Assembly (NCBI GenBank): GCA_012511615.1
Contig: JAAZFS010000270.1
Location: forward strand, 1-7,170
Source of the DNA: Elusimicrobiota bacterium
GTDB lineage: Bacteria; CG03; SLGR01
Direction: 5' to 3'
Length of the DNA: 7,170 bases
Shown here piece after piece: positions 1 through 5,300 of the stretch. Every line of letters begins with the position of its first letter. The stretch's first letter is position 1. The notes beneath the pieces were generated by a model. The model worked only from the letters and a program-made list of their open reading frames with translations, made no database searches and had not been told where the DNA came from. Position numbers and translations under genes: made by a program.

Positions 1-88
1 GAATTTCATCCAGTTTCACTTCATCAGAAAAAACATCTTCTGGAGTAAGCCCAGGCTCCCAATCAATGAAATTTTTAACTTGTTTCAT
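1..88 (-). CDS. N-terminal fragment of an unidentified protein (cut by the window edge)
   Basis: An open frame runs from an ATG at 88 to the window edge, giving 29 residues that begin MKQVKNFIDWEPGLTPEDVF and continue acidic and hydrophilic (SDEVKLDEI). It starts 11 bases after the stop codon of the membrane-protein gene on the same strand, which suggests co-transcription. The reading frame stays open upstream to about position 118. The best purine-rich stretch (AAGGGA, about 106-111 on the minus strand) is too far from this ATG to be an ideal ribosome binding site, so the exact start is uncertain; no ATG, GTG or TTG lies between it and the upstream stop. There is no signal peptide or membrane segment in the visible part. 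I do not recognise the family and the fragment is too short to assign a function. Confidence 0.5.
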   Translation of the reverse strand, partial: MKQVKNFIDWEPGLTPEDVFSDEVKLDEI

Positions 89-99
89 TTGTTTTTGAA

Positions 100-723
100 T
101 TAATTCCCTTCCGCTTTATCTTTAATAAAAAGTAAGGGAAAAACTATATCGCTTATACAGCAGGGAAGCCAGACCGCAAGAATCAGGAATATAAAAACCA
201 AGATATAAGAACCCAAGCCCAAGGCACCGCCCCTAGCCATAATAATATGAAATAAGGAGGCCCAGGTACTAAGTAGCACATGAGCAGCATGGGGAAATTT
301 GGTTGAGGGCCTAAAGTAGGCTATTGCTATACCTGCCAGAGCCAAGGGATTAACTAACCACCACTTTTCTATAAACCCTAAATGTATCCCACGATTTGGC
401 ATATCCAAAAGGGTTTCCCCAAGATATGGGATAATAGAATCACTTATGGTAGCTATTCCAACTGACCCTATATAACCTATGAGTAGAAGCATCCAAATAC
501 TGCATTTTCTTCTATCTGTGCTACACTTGTAAGACTCATACATCGAGGCGGTCACCAAGGCGCTTAATAACACATGCATGGGATGTAAGACATAAAAAAC
601 ATTATATGCAGCATCCGAAGAAATATTACGGGTAAAAAACATTATTACAAGACCCGTAATAGCACCGTAGACTGTAAAGGGAATATGGGCCTTTAATTCT
701 TTTACAATAAGCTTCAGCGACAT
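100..723 (-). CDS. Conserved multi-pass membrane protein, histidine-rich, unknown function
   Basis: A 207-residue integral membrane protein with roughly five or six hydrophobic segments (about 14-30, 44-62, 75-93, 120-137, 146-163 and 170-198). Polar residues that stand out within or beside these segments are HPMH at 47-50, D95 in ATISDSIIPYLGE (91-103), H114, H145xxH148, H159 and D192 in CCISDIVFPLLF (188-199). The ISDxxxP motif occurs twice (93-99 and 190-196). The mix of His, Asp, Glu and Cys in a small membrane protein could mean metal binding, metal transport or haem binding, but that is inference and I do not know a characterised homologue. The start is well supported: AAGGAGA lies at 729-735, six bases before the ATG. 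It follows the M42 peptidase gene by 71 bases and precedes the edge fragment by 11 bases, so it probably belongs to the same transcript. Confidence 0.85.
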   Translation of the reverse strand: MSLKLIVKELKAHIPFTVYGAITGLVIMFFTRNISSDAAYNVFYVLHPMHVLLSALVTASMYESYKCSTDRRKCSIWMLLLIGYIGSVGIATISDSIIPYLGETLLDMPNRGIHLGFIEKWWLVNPLALAGIAIAYFRPSTKFPHAAHVLLSTWASLFHIIMARGGALGLGSYILVFIFLILAVWLPCCISDIVFPLLFIKDKAEGN

Positions 724-794
724 TCTAATCTCCTTAGATTTTCACTCCGCTCCTTTTAGACCTTTATTACTTTCCTGATAAAAGATAAACGATT

Positions 795-1835
795 TTAAAG
801 TTTATGGGCCTGCTTTATAAACTCTTTCAGCAAAATTACCGTATACTCCAAGTCCTTTGAATTTATCACTTCGACTGGCGTATGCATATATCTCAAAGGA
901 ATACTTAAGAGCCCTGTTGCCACCCCAGATTTGGTTATCTGAATCGCATTGGCATCCGTGCCGGTACCTCTTGGCACGCCATCTACCTGGTAGGGTATTT
1001 TTGTTTTTTTAGCTGATTTTATAAGTAAATCAAAAACTTTATGATTGATATTTGGACCGCGTGCTATAACTGGACCGGCCCCCAATTTCATATCTCCTAT
1101 TGTCCTCTTATCCATCCCAGGATGATCCGTAGCAAAGGCCACATCTATTGCTATACCAATATCTGGAGAAATACCATAGGCGCTGGTTCCGGCCCCTCTT
1201 AGGCCAATTTCCTCTTGGACAGTAGCCACACCATACAAGGAAGCATTAAAAGTATCTTCCGACAATCCCTTGATAACCTGTGCAATTACAAAAGCTCCAG
1301 CCTTATCATCCAATCCCCGCCCTACCAGTATGTCTGATTGCAGTTTTTCCAGGCCAACATCAAAAACAAGAACATCACCTATATCTACCATAGACTCCGT
1401 CTCTTCTTTACTGCCAGACCCTATATCTACCCATAAATCTTCTATTTTAACTGGGGCCTTTCTTTCCTCTGCAGTCATCTTGTGAATGGGTTTTCGACCA
1501 ATCACTCCCCGCAAGTTACCTTTTTTAGTGACTATTTTTACTCTTTGCCCAGGAATAATCTGAGTATCAACACCACCCACTGTAACAAAATATATAAAGC
1601 CTTTATCGTCAATATATTTCACCATAAATCCGATTTCATCTATATGCCCAGCAAGCATTATTTTCGGTTGATCCCCCTTTTGAAGAACCGCTATACAGTT
1701 TCCGTGTATATCCACACTGACGTCAGCATATTTTTCGACTTCCGATTTCCAGACCTCAACTGCTTCTGCTTCAAAACCAGAAGGACTTGGCTTATCGATT
1801 AAGTTTTTCAAAAATTCAAATGAACTCTTTTTCAT
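795..1835 (-). CDS. M42 family metallo-aminopeptidase (TET/FrvX-type glutamyl aminopeptidase or endoglucanase-annotated)
   Basis: This 346-residue cytosolic, metal-dependent aminopeptidase has the usual length for the M42 family. Known members form large tetrahedral 12-mers that trim peptides, and some are misannotated as endoglucanase. The co-catalytic site is complete: H64 with D66 (AGHIDEIG), the D176-D177 pair (GRGLDDKAG), the E208-E209 pair in VQEEIGLRGA (catalytic base and metal ligand), D231 (AIDVAFATDHPG) and H318 (YMHTPVE). The N-terminal PSPSGFE (16-22) and the KPIHKMTAEER stretch (115-125) of the PDZ-like dimerisation insert are also typical. Substrate preference cannot be read from the sequence. 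The ATG follows GAGGAGA (1842-1848). The ten bases GGAGATTAGA of this ribosome-binding region are identical in front of the next gene (724-733). In an amino-acid-fermenting anaerobe it would supply free amino acids from peptides. Confidence 0.95.
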   Translation of the reverse strand: MKKSSFEFLKNLIDKPSPSGFEAEAVEVWKSEVEKYADVSVDIHGNCIAVLQKGDQPKIMLAGHIDEIGFMVKYIDDKGFIYFVTVGGVDTQIIPGQRVKIVTKKGNLRGVIGRKPIHKMTAEERKAPVKIEDLWVDIGSGSKEETESMVDIGDVLVFDVGLEKLQSDILVGRGLDDKAGAFVIAQVIKGLSEDTFNASLYGVATVQEEIGLRGAGTSAYGISPDIGIAIDVAFATDHPGMDKRTIGDMKLGAGPVIARGPNINHKVFDLLIKSAKKTKIPYQVDGVPRGTGTDANAIQITKSGVATGLLSIPLRYMHTPVEVINSKDLEYTVILLKEFIKQAHKL

Positions 1836-1889
1836 ATCTAATCTCCTCTCTTACTAATTTGTTATCTATTTTAAAAACTGACTACAAAC

Positions 1890-1924
1890 CTTTTCTTGGA
1901 ATTCCATGAATCTTCCAACAAAAG
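1890..1924. repeat. Imperfect inverted repeat between yggS and the M42 peptidase gene
   Basis: On the plus strand CTTTTCTTGGAA (1890-1901) and TTCCAACAAAAG (1913-1924) are reverse complements in 11 of 12 positions, with one C-C mismatch (G-G on the minus strand) and an 11-base loop. In the minus-strand transcript this would form a hairpin 11 bases after the yggS stop codon. It is not followed at once by a U-run; the nearest T5 is about 14 bases further on, so it is a poor intrinsic terminator. It may act in mRNA processing or stability between the two genes, or be a protein-binding dyad. The dyad itself is plain; its function is inference. Confidence 0.45.
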
Positions 1925-1934
1925 TTCTGTTTTA

Positions 1935-2624
1935 TTAAGTTAAACTACAGGCTCTTTCTCCAAATATAACTGTTCCCAGTCTGACCATATTAGCCCCTTC
2001 CTCAATCGCCACCTGATAAGAATTGGACATACCCATAGAAAGATAATCCATCTCTACATTCGGTAAATCAAGTGCTCTGATCTTCTCGAAAAACTCTTTT
2101 GTTTTTTTAAAATATGGACGACTTTCTTCAGGATTTCCGGCACGAGGTCCCATAGTCATCAAACCATTTAATTTCAAGTATTTCAGATTTGAAATATGTT
2201 CAGCCAGCTCTATGACTGCCTCATATTCGGGTCTAACACCGGCTTTCGTAAATTCACTTCCTATATTTATTTCAATAAAAACCCGGACAAATCTCTCCTG
2301 TCTTTCAGCCCTTTTATTGATATCATCCGCTTTTTTCAAAGAATCCACAGTCTCAATAACATCAAACACTCTCAAGGCCTTATTTATCTTATTTTTCTGC
2401 AGTTCACCTATCATATGCCACTTTACAGCTTTAGCCCTATCTCCCAATAGTTGATAGATTTTTTCAGCTTCTTGGACATAGTTTTCACCTATAATTTCTG
2501 CCCCTGCATCAATAACTTCTATAATTTCTTCCTTGGTTCTTGTTTTAGCCGCAACTACTATCGAAACATCTTCCGGAATTTCTTCTCTTATTCTTTTATA
2601 ATTTTCTGCTATAGTGCTTTTCAT
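1935..2624 (-). CDS. yggS: YggS/PLPBP family pyridoxal-phosphate-binding protein
   Basis: This 229-residue single-domain protein has the alanine-racemase-type TIM-barrel fold. It binds pyridoxal 5'-phosphate and is known to act in vitamin B6 and amino-acid homeostasis without a firmly established enzymatic activity. The PLP Schiff-base lysine is K27 (VVAAKTRT). GENYVQEA (46-53), WHMIGELQKNK (69-79), GLMTMGP (about 154-160), LSMGMSNSY (195-203) and RLGTVIFG (215-222) match the family signature and phosphate-binding loops. In many Bacillota the gene sits in the division cluster beside sepF; here it lies 33 bases downstream of a ferredoxin gene and upstream of an aminopeptidase. The ATG directly follows an in-frame TAA, so no longer start exists, and the nearest purine-rich stretch (AGGGA) is about 14 bases away, which suggests translation partly by coupling to the upstream gene. 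Confidence 0.95.
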   Translation of the reverse strand: MKSTIAENYKRIREEIPEDVSIVVAAKTRTKEEIIEVIDAGAEIIGENYVQEAEKIYQLLGDRAKAVKWHMIGELQKNKINKALRVFDVIETVDSLKKADDINKRAERQERFVRVFIEINIGSEFTKAGVRPEYEAVIELAEHISNLKYLKLNGLMTMGPRAGNPEESRPYFKKTKEFFEKIRALDLPNVEMDYLSMGMSNSYQVAIEEGANMVRLGTVIFGERACSLT

Positions 2625-2657
2625 TTAAATCAATATTTTCCCTATAAATACCAGACC

Positions 2658-2984
2658 CTATTTTCTACAACCTCCACCCATTCCACGACCACGGCCGTCG
2701 CGAGGTCCTTTTCTAAAACCCCGACCCCGACTTCGACCCATTCCTCCACCGCCACCCATCTTGGAACTTGGGAAATTTGGCTCTTCTTGAGGAGGAGTAA
2801 TCTTAGTAGGCGGATCCTCCTGATAAATTGCCCCCGTAGGGCATACTTGAATGCAAACTCCGCAAACCCTACACTTTTCAGAATCTATTGTAGCTTTGGA
2901 GTTAACTACTACTATGGCAGCTTCTGGACAGGCATCCAAACATTCTTCGCAGCCTGTGCATAACTCCAAATCTATTTTATACAT
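2658..2984 (-). CDS. 2[4Fe-4S] ferredoxin with Gly/Arg-rich C-terminal tail
   Basis: A 108-residue protein with two parts. Residues 1-55 are a bacterial-type ferredoxin with two complete cluster motifs: C9, C12, C15 and C19-Pro, then C38, C41, C44 and C48-Pro, consistent with two low-potential [4Fe-4S] clusters. After a Pro/Glu/Lys linker (about 56-74) comes a tail (75-108) made mostly of Gly, Arg and Met (SKMGGGGGMGRSRGRG, then GRGRGMGGGCRK) with one extra cysteine at C106. A cytosolic electron carrier is the expected role; partners could include the nearby indolepyruvate oxidoreductase, which is inference. The ATG has a good ribosome binding site (AGGAGA at 2990-2995). It is the first gene of the left-hand minus-strand run and has a candidate promoter at 3055-3082. 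The tail could bind nucleic acid or metal; nothing in the sequence settles this. Confidence 0.9.
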   Translation of the reverse strand: MYKIDLELCTGCEECLDACPEAAIVVVNSKATIDSEKCRVCGVCIQVCPTGAIYQEDPPTKITPPQEEPNFPSSKMGGGGGMGRSRGRGFRKGPRDGRGRGMGGGCRK

Positions 2985-3033
2985 AGTTTTCTCCTAATTT
3001 CAGCTTTGAATATTGATATATTTCTCACTTAAA

Positions 3034-3050
3034 CAATATTTCATTGATAT
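3034..3050. promoter_or_regulatory. Small AT-rich dyad at the predicted ferredoxin transcription start
   Basis: CAAT (3034-3037) and ATTG (3043-3046) flank a five-base spacer, and TTAA occurs just outside each arm (3030-3033 on one side, 3050-3053 on the other) with unequal internal spacing. ATTGATAT also occurs as a direct repeat at 3012-3019 and 3043-3050, 31 bases apart. The position around the predicted start point would suit an operator, but short AT-rich dyads are common by chance in such sequence. Confidence 0.2.
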
Positions 3051-3054
3051 TAAC

Positions 3055-3082
3055 ATTTTATTTTTAAGTCCGCCATAATCAA
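3055..3082 (-). promoter_or_regulatory. Candidate sigma-A promoter for the ferredoxin gene run
   Basis: On the minus strand TTGATT (3077-3082, four of six to TTGACA) and TAAAAT (3055-3060, five of six to TATAAT) are separated by 16 bases. A start near 3047 would give a leader of about 60 bases before the ferredoxin ATG. This is the best match I found by eye in the 197-base divergent region. AT-rich intergenic DNA gives frequent chance matches, so support is moderate. Confidence 0.35.
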
Positions 3083-3168
3083 TAAACCCTATTCAGGTAA
3101 AATTTCCAGCCATTTTCTCTCTAAAGTATAACTAGCAAGTAAAACTTTTTTTTAATCTGATATTTTAG

Positions 3169-3174
3169 TATAAA
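3169..3174 (+). promoter_or_regulatory. Possible -10 box just upstream of the thioesterase start
   Basis: TATAAA lies seven bases before the thioesterase ATG and would place transcription start at about 3181-3182, at the start codon itself. At 17 bases upstream there is only a T-run (3146-3151), a poor -35 element. Together with the absence of a Shine-Dalgarno sequence this would be consistent with a leaderless or near-leaderless message, but the promoter call is weak. Confidence 0.22.
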
Positions 3175-3181
3175 TGGTATT

Positions 3182-3565
3182 ATGGAAGAAAAAGACTTGT
3201 ACTTATCAAATGACCGCTTCGCAAAACACGCAGGAATAGTGCTAACTGAAGTCAAACCGGGTTATGCAAAAGCCCAGATGAAAATCAAAGATTTCCACAT
3301 GAATTCTGTGAACCTTGTACAGGGCGGAGCAATTTTCACACTTGCTGACTATGCTTTTGCTGCAGCAGCCAACGCTTACGGACGGGTGGCTTTAGGTGTA
3401 AATGTTAACATCTCTTTTCTAAAGGCTGGAATTTCCGGAACACTTTATGCAGAGTGCAAAGAAATTTCTAAAAGCTACAAATTAGCCAACTATACTGTTA
3501 CAGTTACTGACGATGATGGGGATAAGGTAGCTCTTTTTAACGGTATAGTTTATTTAAAATCCTAA
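3182..3565 (+). CDS. PaaI-family hotdog-fold acyl-CoA thioesterase
   Basis: This 127-residue single hotdog-domain protein has the usual length for PaaI. Family members hydrolyse acyl-CoA thioesters, in E. coli hydroxyphenylacetyl-CoA, and work as tetramers in the cytosol. The core motif NLVQGGAIFTLADYAFAAAAN (44-64) aligns with the E. coli PaaI helix; D56 matches its catalytic Asp, while Q47 stands where E. coli has the His of CHGG. The neighbours make arylacetyl-CoA (IorAB, PaaK), so arylacetyl-CoA is the likely substrate, which is inference. It is the only plus-strand gene here and converges on the ACT gene, with the two stop codons overlapping at 3562-3565. The ATG is the only plausible start: an in-frame TGA lies at 3158-3160 and no ATG, GTG or TTG falls between. 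No Shine-Dalgarno sequence is visible. Confidence 0.92.
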   Translation: MEEKDLYLSNDRFAKHAGIVLTEVKPGYAKAQMKIKDFHMNSVNLVQGGAIFTLADYAFAAAANAYGRVALGVNVNISFLKAGISGTLYAECKEISKSYKLANYTVTVTDDDGDKVALFNGIVYLKS

Positions 3566-3574
3566 AGATTTTTT
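3556..3574. terminator. Weak possible hairpin at the convergent gene ends
   Basis: AAAATC (3556-3561) and GATTTT (3567-3572) can pair around a five-base loop that contains both overlapping stop codons, followed by TT on the plus strand. The stem is six pairs with a single G-C, so it is a weak terminator at best. It is the only candidate at this convergent junction. Confidence 0.2.
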
Positions 3575-3993
3575 AATACGGAAGCATTTACTATTGAAAC
3601 ATTATTTGACTTCAGAAGTTCAATAGCTTTTTTGAAATCTCCTATCTTAAATATAACCACCGCATTATTACGGTTTTTCTCGACCATAGCATACATATAC
3701 TCCACATTATGGTCATTGTCTTCTAAGAGTTTCAGAATACCACACAAGCCACCAGGAGAATCGGGTACCTCCACGGCAATCACATAGGTTTCCTGCGCCG
3801 CATAACCGTTTATCTTCAAGGCATTCAAACATTTTGTATGTTCATTTACCACTATGCGCAGAACGCCAAATTCTTTTGTATCTGCCAGCGAGAGTGCCCG
3901 GATATTTATATTATTATCCGCTAAAACATTTGTTATCGCAGCCAACCGGCCCTTCTTATTTTCTAGAAAAATAGAGATCTGTTTAATTTCCAT
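3562..3993 (-). CDS. Tandem ACT-domain amino-acid-binding protein
   Basis: A 143-residue protein made only of two ACT domains. The first (about 3-65) contains ENKKGRLAAIT (11-21) and NINIRALSLADT (28-39); the second (about 70-140) contains VPDSPGGLCGIL (76-87) and HNVEYMYAMVE (95-105). The Gly in each loop (G15; G81-G82) is the usual amino-acid-binding position. There is no catalytic or DNA-binding domain, so it is a free-standing sensor or regulatory subunit. Proteins of this type are often found beside paaK and ior genes, and a role in sensing an aromatic amino acid or in modulating PaaK or IorAB is a reasonable inference. Its ATG directly abuts the paaK stop codon (TAAATG, no gap), and a strong GGGAGGTG site lies inside the paaK end. 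It is the last gene of the operon and its TAG overlaps the thioesterase stop. Confidence 0.92.
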   Translation of the reverse strand: MEIKQISIFLENKKGRLAAITNVLADNNINIRALSLADTKEFGVLRIVVNEHTKCLNALKINGYAAQETYVIAVEVPDSPGGLCGILKLLEDNDHNVEYMYAMVEKNRNNAVVIFKIGDFKKAIELLKSNNVSIVNASVLKNL

Positions 3994-5292
3994 TTACACC
4001 TCCCTTTTATCTATAATTCGCTCTGCTTTGCCGCTACTCCTTGGAATACTTTTGGGTTCAACAAACTTTACACGAGTATGTATATTTAGTGCTCCAAATA
4101 ATTCTTTTTCTATTAGTTTTCCGGTTTTTGACAAAACTTTTATTTCATCAGACATTAACTGTTCTGTCATCTCTATCCGTACTTCCAGAGTATCCAACTG
4201 TTTTTCCCGATCAACTACCAACTGATAATAAGGTTCTATCCCATCCATTCTGACCAGAACCTCTTCTATCTGAGTTGGAAACACATTAACCCCTCGAATA
4301 ATTAGCATATCATCGGTCCGGCCCAAAAGTCTGTGCATTCTGACAATCGTTCTTCCGCAGGCGCACTTTTCACGAATGAGATAGGTGATATCCCGGGTTC
4401 TGTATCTTATAAGAGGAGTACCTTCTTTAGTAAGGGTTGTTATCACAAGCTCCCCTTTTTCTCCATCAGGAAGCACTTCGCCCGTATCGGGGTCGATTAT
4501 CTCAGGATAAAAATGGTCTTCAAATATGTGAAGTCCATTCAAATGCTTACATTCTTGAGCAACTCCTGGTCCGATTATTTCTGTCAATCCATATATATCT
4601 AAAGCCTTTACTGAAAGCTGCTTTTCTATCTCATAGCGCATGGCTTCGCTCCAAGGTTCTGCCCCTGCAAGTACAAGGCGCAAAGGAAGAGAAGAAAAAT
4701 CGATACCTTCTTCCCGACCCACTTCAGCCAGATAGAGTGCATAGGATGGTGTACAGGTCAATACGCTACTATTAAAATCCATAAGAGTAGCAAGTTGCCG
4801 TTTTGTATTTCCCCCAGAAATAGGGATAACATTACTCCCAATCCGAAGGCAACCATAATGCACCCCCAGACCTCCAGTAAAAAGTCCGTATCCATAGGCA
4901 TTCTGCAGGACATCCTTTGAGGTAACTCCCGCCATTGTAAGAGCTCGGGCCATAACCTCAGACCAGATATCTATATCTTTTTTAGTGTAAGCACCTACTA
5001 CTGGGGAACCTGTTGTCCCTGAGGAAGTATGTATCTCCCGAACCTCCGATTTATCTACAGCAAGAAGTCCATAGGGAAAGGTTTCTCTTAATTCCTCTTT
5101 ACTGGTAAAGGGTAAATGGCGGATATCTTCAATAGATTTTATGTCGCCAGGCTCAACTCCTTTCTCATCTAATTTTTTCTTATAGAAAGGAACTGTTTCA
5201 TAAAGTTTTTTAACCAGTTTCTTCAGGTTTTTACCCTGATCTTTCTTTAGTGATTTAGGGTCTATCGATTCCTTCTGTTTATTCCAAATCAT
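3994..5292 (-). CDS. paaK: Phenylacetate-CoA ligase (AMP-forming)
   Basis: This enzyme of about 432 residues, the usual family length, activates phenylacetate or related arylacetates with ATP and CoA to the CoA thioester, AMP and pyrophosphate. Residues are counted from the upstream GTG at 5304. Adenylation motifs run in order: HTSSGTTGSP (92-101, phosphate loop), AGAEPWSE (213-220), YGLTE (238-242), RYRTRD (300-305), GRTDDMLIIRG (328-338, hinge) and SSGKAERI (423-430) with catalytic K426. C252, C314 and C316 (ECKHL, KCACGR) may bind a structural zinc. I chose the ATG at 5292 because family members typically begin MIWN. A GTG at 5304 adds four residues and overlaps the iorB stop as GTGA; it is a real alternative, as neither start has a strong ribosome binding site. 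The gene lies between iorB and the ACT gene. In this setting the enzyme acts on products or substrates of IorAB. Confidence 0.95.
   Translation of the reverse strand: MIWNKQKESIDPKSLKKDQGKNLKKLVKKLYETVPFYKKKLDEKGVEPGDIKSIEDIRHLPFTSKEELRETFPYGLLAVDKSEVREIHTSSGTTGSPVVGAYTKKDIDIWSEVMARALTMAGVTSKDVLQNAYGYGLFTGGLGVHYGCLRIGSNVIPISGGNTKRQLATLMDFNSSVLTCTPSYALYLAEVGREEGIDFSSLPLRLVLAGAEPWSEAMRYEIEKQLSVKALDIYGLTEIIGPGVAQECKHLNGLHIFEDHFYPEIIDPDTGEVLPDGEKGELVITTLTKEGTPLIRYRTRDITYLIREKCACGRTIVRMHRLLGRTDDMLIIRGVNVFPTQIEEVLVRMDGIEPYYQLVVDREKQLDTLEVRIEMTEQLMSDEIKVLSKTGKLIEKELFGALNIHTRVKFVEPKSIPRSSGKAERIIDKREV
3997..4006 (-). promoter_or_regulatory. Strong ribosome binding site of the ACT-domain gene
   Basis: The minus strand reads AAGGGAGGTG five bases or less before the effective spacer to the ATG at 3993, the strongest Shine-Dalgarno match in the window. 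It lies within the last codons of paaK, so the ACT protein can be initiated efficiently while also coupled to paaK translation. It fixes the ACT start codon. Confidence 0.7.
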
Positions 5293-5300
5293 AGTTTTTC

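Noticed and set aside
727..740. AATCT/AGATT mini-hairpin around the ribosome binding site of the membrane-protein gene
   Set aside because: Only five mostly A-T pairs with a four-base loop; too weak to claim RNA-based control.
2451..2963. 170-codon plus-strand open frame opposite the ferredoxin and yggS
   Set aside because: It is Thr/Ser/Phe-rich because it reads the complement of the ferredoxin cysteine motifs and Gly/Arg tail; the minus-strand genes explain the sequence fully.
3061..3125. Very short minus-strand open frames (6-8 codons) upstream of the ferredoxin as leader peptides
   Set aside because: They have no convincing ribosome binding site, no run of regulatory codons and no attenuator hairpin after them.
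2985..3181. Riboswitch or T-box in the divergent intergenic region
   Set aside because: The region is only 197 bases, AT-rich, without stable long-range pairing, conserved T-box-like sequence or a terminator hairpin.
3854..4253. Plus-strand open frames of 70-123 codons opposite paaK and the ACT gene
   Set aside because: They lie antisense to clear enzyme genes, have low-complexity Ser/Leu/Phe composition and show no motif or ribosome binding site.
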